In this document: positions 42,301 through 49,874 of the stretch, in pieces
Numbering within the stretch: the first letter of the stretch is position 1
Layout: each line of letters opens with the position of its first letter
DNA from: Streptomyces coelicoflavus
Lineage (GTDB): Bacteria; Actinomycetota; Actinomycetes; Streptomycetales; Streptomycetaceae
Assembly: GCF_003112555.1 (NCBI RefSeq)
Contig: NZ_BEWB01000009.1
Location: 248,001-312,000 of the forward strand
Direction of reading: 5' to 3'
DNA length: 64,000 nucleotides
The notes under the pieces: model-generated
Told to the model about the DNA's origin: nothing
Seen by the model: only the letters and a program-made list of their open reading frames with translations
Database searches by the model: none
Position numbers and translations under genes: made by a program

Positions 42301-45124
42301 GGCCGTCGTGCAGGGTGGTGGCCCGGCCGAGCGCGGTGGCCGGGTCGTACTGCTCCAGACCGCTGACCATCGCCGACCCCAGCACGGCGAGCGAGGCGTC
42401 GAGGGCCGCGAGGGCGTCGGTGACGGCGGCGTGCCGGCTGCGTGTCTGCCAGTCCTGTCCGGCCGTCACCTCTCCCAGGAGTGCCCCGGCCCATTCGCCG
42501 GCGGCGGCCGCGAGGGAGGCGGCACGGGCCCTGGCGGCGGAGAACGTGTCGAGAGCCGTCGTCAGCCGCTGCTGTTCGGCCTCGCACAGACCCCGGACGG
42601 CCTCGTCGTACTGCCGGCTCAGCGGGTCCTGCCGTACCGCCTCGTGGGCCTCGTTCGCGCAGCGCACGACCGTGACGGCTTCTTCGAAGTCACCCGGACC
42701 GGGCAGTTCGGAGGGGCCGGGCACCTCGGCCGCGAGGGCTCGGTGGTGCGGCGTGAAGGCACGCGTGGTGTGCAGCAGCCTCAGTGTGTCGTCGGCCGTG
42801 AGGGAGGGCTGTTCCTGGGGAACCTGCCCGAGCCAGTCGTACCGCTCCTTCTCGGCCGTGAGGCGCTCGGCGATCTCCTGGAGGCTGCCGGTGTAGTCAC
42901 CGATCTCCGCGTCGAAGCGGTGCGTCTCCTGCTCCCGCAGTACGCCGAGGTCGCGCAGCATGGCCTGCTGGGCCGAGCGGGCCGCGACCAGCCGTGCCTG
43001 GAGCGCACGGATCTCGCTCCGCGACGCCTTGGGGTCGTAACCGGCGTACTCGCTGAGGATCCTCTGCACGGACGCCTCGAGCTCCCGCTGGGCGGCCGCT
43101 CCGTCCTCGGTGCGGCTCACGCACAGGTCGCGGATGCTCTCGGGCAGCTTGTCCCGCAGGACGCGCAGGGCACGCGGGGTGTGGCTGGTGATGAGAACCC
43201 GCTTGCCCTGGGCGAGCAGGTCCGTGACCAGGTTGGCGATGGTGTGCGTCTTGCCGGTGCCGGGCGGGCCCTGCACCACGACGAGCCGGTTGGCACGCAG
43301 CCGTTCGGCGATGGTGCGCTGCTCCTCGTTGGCTGGCAGCGCGAAGTACATCTCGCCGGTGACGGTGTCCGCGCCGGCGTCCTCGGCCGCCGCGAGGTCG
43401 GCGGCGGTCAGCGCCCCGTCGCGACCCGCGATGTAGCCGAGCAGCTCGGTGGGAGGCGTACCTGCGTCGATCTGCCGCGCGATGGCCTTGAGGGCGTCCA
43501 TCGTCGAGCGGCGGTTGCGCTCCCGCAGGACGAGCGCGGGGGTGAGTCCCACCTGGGGCACGTCGAGCGTGCGCGGCCGGGCGCGTTCCACGGACGGGGC
43601 GTAACTGCCTGCACTGTGTGCCGCGTTGATCCAGCTGCGCAGAGCGGTGTGTACGGCGTCGAGTTGCGTGGGATCGGTGACGTCGGAGGCACCGTCCAAC
43701 GTGCCGACGATCTGCTCGCGCACCGCGCCGGGCACGTGCTGGGCGCCTTCCAGCATGCCCTCTTCCAGTTCCAGCCCGGTGCCGGTCGGGTCGGGGGCGG
43801 CGGTGAGGGTGCCGGTGGCCGGGTCGAGCTGGAGGGTGGCACGGTGGGTGAGGAGATGGCGTTCCACGCGCTGGCCGGCGCCCGTCTGCCAGGTGAGCCG
43901 GCCGAGCCCGAGGACGAGTTCGTAGGCCTCGCCGAGGTTGGCGGCGTCCTCGTGCATCTTGTGCAGCCGGTCGTACAGCTTGACGACGGGGTCGATGGCA
44001 CGCCGTCGCTCGGCCCAGGCCAGCCATTCCTGTTCCCAGGCGGCGTACTGCTTCTCGATCTTCTCCCGCTTCGGATGGTCGTCGAGCTCGTGGTACGTCT
44101 TGTCGAGGGGGATGCCCTGGGACCAGTCGGGGAATTCGGGCTCGATCCTGCGGCGCAGGTGCGGGGCGCGCGTCTGCTTGAAGTCCCGGATGCGGGTCTC
44201 GTCGATCCAGGGCGCGAGCAGCGGCTTGGGGTGCGGGGCGTCCTCGCGTTCGGGGCGGTCCAGGGTCAGCCAGGCCGGGATGTCGGTGCCTAGGGCACCG
44301 TCGAGCATTACGGCGACTTCCGGAGCGTCCGGCAGCTCCTCGAACCAGACGGTGCCGGCGGCACCGTCGAGCGTGCGGACGGGCCGTGTCTTCGACTCCT
44401 CTGCCTCGGCGAGGAACCGGAAGATCTGACGGACGCGGGTGGCGTCGAGCTCGTCGGAGGACAGGTCCTGGGGGCGGGGGGTGGACCCGGCCGGCGGCGT
44501 CACGAGGGGCGTGGCCAGGCGGGGGTCCGGCCTCGTGGGCTGTTCCGGTACGGCCCCGAGCACGGTACGGGCCGTTCCGTGGCCCTCCTCGTCGGCGCCG
44601 CCGAAGAGGGACGGCTGCTGTTCACCGAACAGCGGTGCCTGGTCCGGAACCAGTCCCGCCCGTGCGGGTGCGGGCACGGTGGCCCTCGCCGTGGTGAAGG
44701 TGACGCTCTCGCGCTGGTGGTCGTACGGGAACCGCACCTCGATGTCCAGCTCCGCGGCGGTTCCCGCCGGGATGCTGTAGGCCCACGTCGCGGACGCGCG
44801 GCGGCCCTTGCGGAGGGTGCCTTCGAGTTCGTCGTCGAGCAGCTCGGTCCGGTAGTCCTGTACCTGCCGTGCCGTCTTCCCGTAAGGCCCGCTACGCACG
44901 AGCAGCGTGATGCCGTCGACGTCGATGGAGTGGGCCGTGTCGTTGCTCAGGCAGAGCGTGCACCGGACCAGGTCGTCGCCCTGGCGGTAGCCGTCGGAGC
45001 CCTCGGGATCGACCAGCTCGTACGGCACCACGTCCTCCACGCGCACGTCCAACCCGTCGTCGTACCGGTAGACGGTCCCAACCGGCTGCATCTCGCCACC
45101 CAGGTCGTACTCACGCTGACTCAC
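39356..45124 (-). CDS. Giant SF1 helicase fused to Vsr/DUF559-like nuclease and GreA-like domain
   Basis: About 1922 residues. Order: a beta-rich N-terminal domain (1-150) with Pro-rich linker; SF1 helicase with Walker A VVVQGPPGTGKTHTIANLV (about 623), a long coiled-coil insertion (about 680-1220), motif II VVIVDEASQSGLEAML (about 1298), MVVVGDSKQVSPS, and the C-terminal RLNVAASRAQDQVWVFHSA; a Vsr/DUF559-like nuclease at about 1588-1680 (HTIDLVVEGGTRRLAVACDG); an acidic Pro linker; a coiled coil and GreA/GreB C-terminal-like domain at about 1780-1922 (DADVISPSSPLGHALL). Start GTG 45124 chosen; 45136 and ATG 45091 are possible. The shared island element lies 100 bp upstream. Likely a DNA-end-processing defence effector. 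Confidence 0.8.
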   Translation of the reverse strand: MSQREYDLGGEMQPVGTVYRYDDGLDVRVEDVVPYELVDPEGSDGYRQGDDLVRCTLCLSNDTAHSIDVDGITLLVRSGPYGKTARQVQDYRTELLDDELEGTLRKGRRASATWAYSIPAGTAAELDIEVRFPYDHQRESVTFTTARATVPAPARAGLVPDQAPLFGEQQPSLFGGADEEGHGTARTVLGAVPEQPTRPDPRLATPLVTPPAGSTPRPQDLSSDELDATRVRQIFRFLAEAEESKTRPVRTLDGAAGTVWFEELPDAPEVAVMLDGALGTDIPAWLTLDRPEREDAPHPKPLLAPWIDETRIRDFKQTRAPHLRRRIEPEFPDWSQGIPLDKTYHELDDHPKREKIEKQYAAWEQEWLAWAERRRAIDPVVKLYDRLHKMHEDAANLGEAYELVLGLGRLTWQTGAGQRVERHLLTHRATLQLDPATGTLTAAPDPTGTGLELEEGMLEGAQHVPGAVREQIVGTLDGASDVTDPTQLDAVHTALRSWINAAHSAGSYAPSVERARPRTLDVPQVGLTPALVLRERNRRSTMDALKAIARQIDAGTPPTELLGYIAGRDGALTAADLAAAEDAGADTVTGEMYFALPANEEQRTIAERLRANRLVVVQGPPGTGKTHTIANLVTDLLAQGKRVLITSHTPRALRVLRDKLPESIRDLCVSRTEDGAAAQRELEASVQRILSEYAGYDPKASRSEIRALQARLVAARSAQQAMLRDLGVLREQETHRFDAEIGDYTGSLQEIAERLTAEKERYDWLGQVPQEQPSLTADDTLRLLHTTRAFTPHHRALAAEVPGPSELPGPGDFEEAVTVVRCANEAHEAVRQDPLSRQYDEAVRGLCEAEQQRLTTALDTFSAARARAASLAAAAGEWAGALLGEVTAGQDWQTRSRHAAVTDALAALDASLAVLGSAMVSGLEQYDPATALGRATTLHDGLVQGQKLRGPLGTRSKLAKTVGTFVQAVRVDGRSPEDAATAGVLVARIQLELRLAQVESEWGAPVGAWQGHGARLARLRQDAEVLEALLAVAVARTDVLTAAATSPELAVATWHDAPVENAVRALLRAATTLRAAGRSRRVIADTEELLRAWSDRPGVAPAVTRALDAVRAQDPKGYREFSDEIAEVREAARLRAEQHAALARVREAFPSLAERVTDTPEDTAWDVRLPRLVETWAWSAWRERMERLTDPEAERGLRRRLTEADDEVRIMLARLAAARAWHRCLGLLTGDQSRALSAYQQAARRIRGKYQHRYRRDAQAALRKAQTAVPAWIMPLHQVAETVPMDRPGTFDVVIVDEASQSGLEAMLLSWLADRMVVVGDSKQVSPSNVGLKQDEYFHLRDRLLTALEPDVRSLFGPESSLFDLTEALSAGRGTLMLKEHFRCMPEIISFSNDLCYNGRLQPLRQYGADRLPPVRTVYVEDGEAVGGNDRLVNAAEAEALVETVVRCCADPAYGGKTMGVISLRGAKGHLTELENLLAERLDYEQRAERRIRVGDAEDFQGDERNVMFVSCANSATTAAGTVPGGFNGKTYEQRLNVAASRAQDQVWVFHSARPEQFHENDLRRRWLDHLTRPAEEDTAAVEGEVLPDVRHEAFDSLFQQKVYLELTARGHRVRPGYRVGRHTIDLVVEGGTRRLAVACDGDAFADGEDASTAAARQRDLERVDWTFVRIRGSRFHLDREQALAPLWAELERLGIQPPTEQPGVSGSPAEGPDSQVPSVDGREEDDGAGEAREGERSQDPNPAPDVTPGPASDVTPGPSSGPALPAAGNSLPVQDIPAAAFHRLVREMQELQAAIDAPDETPVDVDAANLVFLRKTQADQRERRTKRLGFLRSFLDAVHVGREEEMPKAVFPGALLVLEFDGQVDEAALYTIAELSTEDADVISPSSPLGHALLWQPTGREISYDASQDRSHSVVVREIRV

Positions 45125-45222
45125 GCGCCACCCCACTGCTGTCCGGAGCCACCTGCGTGGCCGCTTGATGTCGTCCTGCCCCGGCCCACCCGAGTGCGCC
45201 TCCCCCAGCGCAACGCCTCAAG

Positions 45223-45234
45223 TGTGAACTGAGC
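45223..45234 (-). promoter_or_regulatory. Island element, site 2 (giant helicase)
   Basis: On the reverse strand GCTCAGTTCACA, one mismatch to the core, lies 99 bp upstream of the giant helicase start. It is embedded in a GTGTG-N7-CACAC dyad (45222-45238). Confidence 0.65.
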
Positions 45235-45325
45235 ACACGGGCTGAGAGTAGCAGCAGGCCTCCGATCCTCACTGCACCCCATGACACCGCATCGAAATCG
45301 CCGACACAAGGAACTACGCATGTTG

Positions 45326-45337
45326 ACTCTGTTCACA
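45326..45337 (+). promoter_or_regulatory. Island element, site 3 (DGQHR gene)
   Basis: ACTCTGTTCACA, one mismatch to the core, preceded by TTG to give TTGACT, lies 70 bp before the ParB-like gene start. CATTATGAT follows about 18-21 bases after TTGACT and could be the -10. Sites 2 and 3 are back to back between divergent genes. Confidence 0.65.
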
Positions 45338-45406
45338 GCTGTGCGTCATTATGATGTGGCATCACTCGCACAGCTCCGGGCAGACCCCGTAGAAAGGCCA
45401 TGCGCC

Positions 45407-46135
45407 ATGCAGATGGAAGTGCTCCACGTCAGTCCTGAGCTCGCGACGGAGTGGCTCACCCGCAACACCAGCAACCGACCGCTCAGCAAGGCGGCAGTAC
45501 AACAGCTGGCGGGCCGCATCCAGCGCGGTGAGTGGCAGTTGACACACCAGGGCATCGCCTTCGACGAGGACGGCGTACTCATCGACGGCCAGCACCGCCT
45601 CGCGGCGATCGCCAAAGCGGGGATCGCCGTCCCCCTGACCGTCACCCGCGGCGTCCCGCGCACCGCGTTCACAGTGATGGACACGGGCCGCAAGCGCACC
45701 GGCCGGGACGCGCTCGCGCTCGCGGGCGAGGCCAACGCCACGCACCTGGCGGCGGCCCTGCGCGGCCTGCACCTCTACCTGAACGCACCCAACTCGTCCT
45801 GGAGCGGCGGATCGTCGGTGACCAGCAACGACCAGCTCCTGACCATGCTCGACAAGCACCCCGGCATCCGTGACGCCCTTCAGCACGGCGTCGCACTCAA
45901 CCGCGCGTGCCGCATCACCGTCACGGCGGCGACCATCGGCTGGTACGTGACCAGCGAGGCACGACCCGACATCGATCAAAGCGCCTGGAAGGAGGGCATC
46001 GTGACCGGCGCACGTCTGGAGCCGGGCGACCCCCGCCTCACCTTGCGCAACACGATGCTCAATCTCGCCACGGGCACGTCGCACCGTCGCCGCGACGACT
46101 CACGCGAGCACCTGCTCTACTACCTCAAGGCCTGA
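45407..46135 (+). CDS. ParB/sulfiredoxin-like DGQHR protein
   Basis: A 242-residue protein. The ParB N-terminal-like core reads LSKAAVQQLAGRIQRGEWQL, then DEDGVLIDGQHRLAAIAKAG with the DGQHR active-site motif, and FTVMDTGRKRTGRDALALAG. The C-terminal half is helical (HLAAALRGLHLYLNAP, RITVTAATIGWYVTSEA). Such proteins occur in phages, integrative elements and defence islands, and the fold can bind nucleotides or cut DNA. The ATG at 45407 follows GAAAGG by nine bases; the upstream frame is rejected. Its promoter carries island element site 3, next to the giant helicase site. Confidence 0.75.
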   Translation: MQMEVLHVSPELATEWLTRNTSNRPLSKAAVQQLAGRIQRGEWQLTHQGIAFDEDGVLIDGQHRLAAIAKAGIAVPLTVTRGVPRTAFTVMDTGRKRTGRDALALAGEANATHLAAALRGLHLYLNAPNSSWSGGSSVTSNDQLLTMLDKHPGIRDALQHGVALNRACRITVTAATIGWYVTSEARPDIDQSAWKEGIVTGARLEPGDPRLTLRNTMLNLATGTSHRRRDDSREHLLYYLKA

Positions 46136-46277
46136 AACGCGTGGGCCGAGGGCCGGTCGATCAAGCTGCTGCGTCGGTCCCCCAACGAGACGATGCCTCG
46201 AATCTCCAAGCAGGCGGCAGCAGTTCTCACGCATGAGGCGCCCCAGTAGCCGTAAAGGCCACAACCTCACCCCATTG

Positions 46278-46289
46278 ACTCAGTTCACT
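46278..46289 (+). promoter_or_regulatory. Island element, site 4 (DUF262 gene)
   Basis: ACTCAGTTCACT, one mismatch to the core, again preceded by TTG, lies 87 bp before the DUF262 start. TATAGATT follows and is A/T-rich enough to be part of a promoter. Confidence 0.65.
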
Positions 46290-46375
46290 GTATAGATTGA
46301 GTGACCGTCGTCACGGTGACTTGGATCGCCGGACAAGCCGTCAGGTTGCACCCAGCCGACAGGGAAAGGAAGCGC

Positions 46376-48925
46376 ATGCGCGCGCAGGAGATCACCTTCC
46401 TCAAGCTTGTCCAGGGGGACAAGCAGTTTCAAGTACCCCTGTATCAGCGGACGTACAGCTGGGGCAGAGAGCAGCTGAAGCGACTGTGGGAGGACATCGG
46501 CGAGCTCGTCGACCAGCATCTGTCGGGTGAGACCAGTGCCCCGCACTTTCTGGGCTCCGTGGTACTCGCTCCCGGCCAGATTCAGGCCGGCGGTGTACAA
46601 CGGTGGCTGGTCGTGGACGGCCAGCAGCGGCTGACAACACTGATGCTGGCGTTCACCGCGCTGCGCGACCACCTCAAGGGAACGGGGGATTCACGCGGGG
46701 TGGACAGGGTGCACCGCCAGATACTGGTGAACGAGTTCCATGAGGGCGTCGATCATTACCGGCTGCTGCCGACTCAAGCCGACCGCGAGGCGTATACGGC
46801 TTGCGTCCAATCCAGGGCGGAAGCCGGTGGCAGCGACAACATCGGAGCCGCTTACCGGTTCTTTCTCGGTGCGCTCGCCGAGGGGCAGGAGGCTGCCGGC
46901 GACAACCAGTGGATCGCGACGGTCGAGACCGTTCTCAAAGACCTGCTGTCGATCGTGGAGATCACCGCGGAGCCTGGCGACAACGTCTACCGGATCTTCG
47001 AATCGATCAACAACACAGGCGTCGGGCTCAGCCAGAGCGACCTGCTGCGCAACTACGTGTTCATGCTGCTGCCCAAGCGGGGCGAACGGGTCTACCAGGA
47101 GCTGTGGCTGCCCATGCAGCAGAGCCTCGGTCCCAAGAATCTCGAACTCCTCGTCTGGCTGGATCTGGTGGTGCGGGGCCACCACAAGACCAAGCAGAGC
47201 GAAATCTACCGGGAACAGCAGAAACGGCTTCAGCCGCTGGCCGGGAACGAGGACGCGCTGCAGCGCGAGATCGTACAACTGGCCGAGCGGGGAAGGCGGT
47301 TCCTTCGCATCATCGAGCCCCGGCGTGAACAGTCGTCCGCGCTGCGCGCCGTACTGGAGCGCCTTGCCTCATGGGGCGGCCAGACCCACTACCCCCTGGC
47401 CCTACACCTGCTGGACCTCGTCGACGGTGGAACCACTACACCCGAGGACGCGGCGGAGGCGCTGCGGTACGTCGAGTCCTATCTGGTACGACGGCTCATC
47501 TGTCAGACGTCGACCACCGGCCTCAACCGCATCTTCATGGAAGCGCCGAGGGAGCTGGAGACCGACCGTCCCGCCGCCGAGGCGGTCCGGCGGTTCCTGT
47601 CCGGCAGGCGCCGCCGCTGGCCGAGCGACGAGGAGCTGCGCGATGCGATCCGCAGCAAGCCGTTCTACTGGAGTGGCCGTCCTCCGCAGCGGAGTTACAT
47701 TCTGCGCCGATTGGAGGAGAGCTACGATTCGAGCGAGCCGATCGACTTCGTGAAGGCGTCCCTCAGCGTGGAGCACGTCCTTCCGCAGCGGCCGACCTCG
47801 GCCTGGTTCGATCTGCTCACCGACGAGACCGAACCGAACCAGACACCGCAGGAGCTGCACGACCTGCTGGTCCACACGCTCGGCAATCTCACCCTCACCG
47901 GAGACAACGCCAAGCTGTCCAACAGCCCGTTCGAGCGTAAGCAGCAGATCCTCGACTCAAGTGCTCTGCGCATGAACCAGGAGATCGCCTCGACGCAGCG
48001 GTGGGGCAAGGCCGAGATCCTGGCCCGCGCCGACCGTCTGACGGAGCGGGCGGTGCGCCTCTGGCCCGGTCCCGTCGGCGGTGTCAAGCCGACCGGCGAG
48101 GAGTGGCCCGGCTGGGCCGAACTCCGGGCCGCTCTGGTGGCGATGCCGAGCGGGGCATGGACGACGTACGGCGATGTCGCCGAGCTGATCGGCAGCCATC
48201 CGATGCCCGTCGGCTCCTACCTGGGCTCCAACCCGACGGTGCTGGGGGCGTATCGCGTTCTCACCGCGGACGGCAAGATCTCTCCGGCCTTCCGGTGGGC
48301 GGACGGCAGTGACCGGCAGCCGCCGCAAGGACTGCTGACGAGTGAAGGGGTGACGTTCGACCCGTCGGGCCGTGCCAACCCATCGCAGCGCTTGACCGCC
48401 GCAGAGCTGGCCACCCTGCTCGGTAAGGACGTGGCACAACCCGCATCGCACGACCCGCTCCCGGACGGAGAAGACACGGCGGCGGCCGAGCGCTTCCGCT
48501 CGCAGTTGCAGGAACACTGGTCGGCGGCGTCGGCCGGGGTCCTGGGTGCACTCGACTTCTGGCGTCTCCAGGGCGGTTACGTCAACTACGGCCGCCACGA
48601 GGAGACGAGTTGTTTCCCGATGCTCGACGCCGGCACCAGTCGCCGTCCCCATCTGATCTGGCCCGTGGCGATCTACCCGGTGAGCGGAACGGTCGAAGTC
48701 GTCTTCCAGTACCTCAAGGACCGCAGTCCCTTCGACGACACGGAACAGCGCCGTGAACTGCTGAACCGCCTCAACAAGATCGACGGTATCGACCTGCCCG
48801 AGGCGAAGCTGGAACTGCGTCCGTCCTTCCCGGTGCGGGTGTTCTCGGAGCACGGGGAGGAGATCTGCGGGGTGTTGGACTGGTTCGTGCATACGGCGGC
48901 GCTGGATCTGGCACAGCGGGACTGA
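46376..48925 (+). CDS. DUF262-DUF1524 (GmrSD-type) protein with alkyltransferase-like domain
   Basis: An 849-residue protein. DUF262 at about 1-250: FQVPLYQRTYSWGREQLKRL and WLVVDGQQRLTTLMLAF, the ParB-like nucleotide site. DUF1524 HNH nuclease at about 460-540: SLSVEHVLPQRPTSAW and HTLGNLTLTGDNAKLSN. Then an MGMT/ATL-like winged helix at about 575-685: MPSGAWTTYGDVAELIG, VGSYLGSNPTVLGAYRVLTA and LLTSEGVTFDPSG, without the PCHR Cys, as in alkyltransferase-like proteins. A C-terminal alpha/beta domain follows. GmrSD proteins cut modified phage DNA. The ATL part may read modified bases. ATG 46376 follows GGAAAGGA. Confidence 0.83.
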   Translation: MRAQEITFLKLVQGDKQFQVPLYQRTYSWGREQLKRLWEDIGELVDQHLSGETSAPHFLGSVVLAPGQIQAGGVQRWLVVDGQQRLTTLMLAFTALRDHLKGTGDSRGVDRVHRQILVNEFHEGVDHYRLLPTQADREAYTACVQSRAEAGGSDNIGAAYRFFLGALAEGQEAAGDNQWIATVETVLKDLLSIVEITAEPGDNVYRIFESINNTGVGLSQSDLLRNYVFMLLPKRGERVYQELWLPMQQSLGPKNLELLVWLDLVVRGHHKTKQSEIYREQQKRLQPLAGNEDALQREIVQLAERGRRFLRIIEPRREQSSALRAVLERLASWGGQTHYPLALHLLDLVDGGTTTPEDAAEALRYVESYLVRRLICQTSTTGLNRIFMEAPRELETDRPAAEAVRRFLSGRRRRWPSDEELRDAIRSKPFYWSGRPPQRSYILRRLEESYDSSEPIDFVKASLSVEHVLPQRPTSAWFDLLTDETEPNQTPQELHDLLVHTLGNLTLTGDNAKLSNSPFERKQQILDSSALRMNQEIASTQRWGKAEILARADRLTERAVRLWPGPVGGVKPTGEEWPGWAELRAALVAMPSGAWTTYGDVAELIGSHPMPVGSYLGSNPTVLGAYRVLTADGKISPAFRWADGSDRQPPQGLLTSEGVTFDPSGRANPSQRLTAAELATLLGKDVAQPASHDPLPDGEDTAAAERFRSQLQEHWSAASAGVLGALDFWRLQGGYVNYGRHEETSCFPMLDAGTSRRPHLIWPVAIYPVSGTVEVVFQYLKDRSPFDDTEQRRELLNRLNKIDGIDLPEAKLELRPSFPVRVFSEHGEEICGVLDWFVHTAALDLAQRD

Positions 48926-48992
48926 ACTGAGCGGCCCCTCACATATGAGGGAAGTATCCCCGCACGTGCTGAGCGAGTCGAGAGGAGGAGCA

Positions 48993-49832
48993 ATGTCGGG
49001 CAGGACGTGCCAAGGTACCGTCCGCGGCCTCGGCGGCCATACGATCTGCTTCACGGGTCGCGTGCTGGTCGACGGCGAGTGGACGGTCAGGATGCGCTGT
49101 GCGCAACTGGCCAAGAATCGCGGGGCGGTGGCCAAGACCGACTTCTCACGAAAAGTCACTCTGGTTGTCTACGGCGATCTGGCCAGCAAGGTCGTGACGG
49201 ACAGCCGCCGGGAATACAGCAGCAAGCTCGTCGACGCCGATGCCTCACGCAACGGAGGACGGCACGTCTGTGTCGTGGACGCCGACGGTTTCTCAAGGCT
49301 GCTCAAACGGCGGCCTGCCCCGTGCCTGAAACTGAGGAAGTCGGGTGCCGGGCGGGTACGCCCCGTGGCGGCCGCTCCACCCCGGAGCGAAATTCTCGGC
49401 GGCCCCCTTCAGGTGCGCCGACCGCGCCAACGCTCGTCCGTGGATCTCACACTCGATCTGAACCATCTCGACAAGGCGACGGCCGCGCACGAGGCTACGG
49501 TGGGTGCGCTCCTCGCGCACCTTTCCGGTCAGGGCATCGAGGTACGGACCCACGCGCCGGGCTCTCCCGCGTTCGACGCGGGGTGGTCACGCGGGACGGA
49601 TGTATTCATAGCCGAGGTCAAGAGTCTGACGGGAGCGAGAGAAGACCAACAGATCCGCTTGGGCATCGGACAGGTCCTCGACTACGCACACCAACTCCGT
49701 ACCGCCCACCCCGGTCGCCGCCTGCACCCCGTCCTGGTGCTGGAGAAGCGTCCGGTGGACCCCCGGTGGTCCTCATTGGCCCACTCCGCCGGCATACGAC
49801 TTACGTGGGCGCCTGGCTTCACCGACGTCTAA
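48993..49832 (+). CDS. BRCT-domain protein with C-terminal PD-(D/E)xK-like nuclease
   Basis: A 279-residue protein. Residues about 10-95 look like a BRCT domain of the NAD-ligase/RFC1 type (LGGHTICFTGRVLVDGEWTV, QLAKNRGAVAKTDFSRKVTL, VVYGDLASKV). A basic linker follows. Residues about 165-279 look like a nuclease: AHEATVGALLAHLSGQGIEV, then WSRGTDVFIAEVKSLTGARE with D and ExK residues, and GQVLDYAHQLRTAH. ATG 48993 has AGAGGAGG just upstream. It follows the DUF262 gene by 67 bp and may be co-transcribed with it. BRCT fused to a restriction-type nuclease suggests recognition of DNA ends or nicks. Confidence 0.72.
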   Translation: MSGRTCQGTVRGLGGHTICFTGRVLVDGEWTVRMRCAQLAKNRGAVAKTDFSRKVTLVVYGDLASKVVTDSRREYSSKLVDADASRNGGRHVCVVDADGFSRLLKRRPAPCLKLRKSGAGRVRPVAAAPPRSEILGGPLQVRRPRQRSSVDLTLDLNHLDKATAAHEATVGALLAHLSGQGIEVRTHAPGSPAFDAGWSRGTDVFIAEVKSLTGAREDQQIRLGIGQVLDYAHQLRTAHPGRRLHPVLVLEKRPVDPRWSSLAHSAGIRLTWAPGFTDV

Positions 49833-49841
49833 GAGCGAGAT

Positions 49842-49871
49842 GCGTGCACAGGACGGCCGTCCTGTGCACGC
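49842..49871. terminator. 30-bp perfect palindrome between convergent genes
   Basis: Arms GCGTGCACAGGACGG and CCGTCCTGTGCACGC abut with no loop, in the 42-bp gap between two convergent genes; AGAGC and GCTCT extend the symmetry outside. Likely bidirectional terminator. Confidence 0.8.
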
Positions 49872-49874
49872 GCT

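Noticed and set aside
48921..48932. A seventh, weaker copy of the island element (reverse strand, GCTCAGTTCAGT)
   Set aside because: It has three mismatches to the core, lies inside the end of the DUF262 coding region and points away from the next gene.
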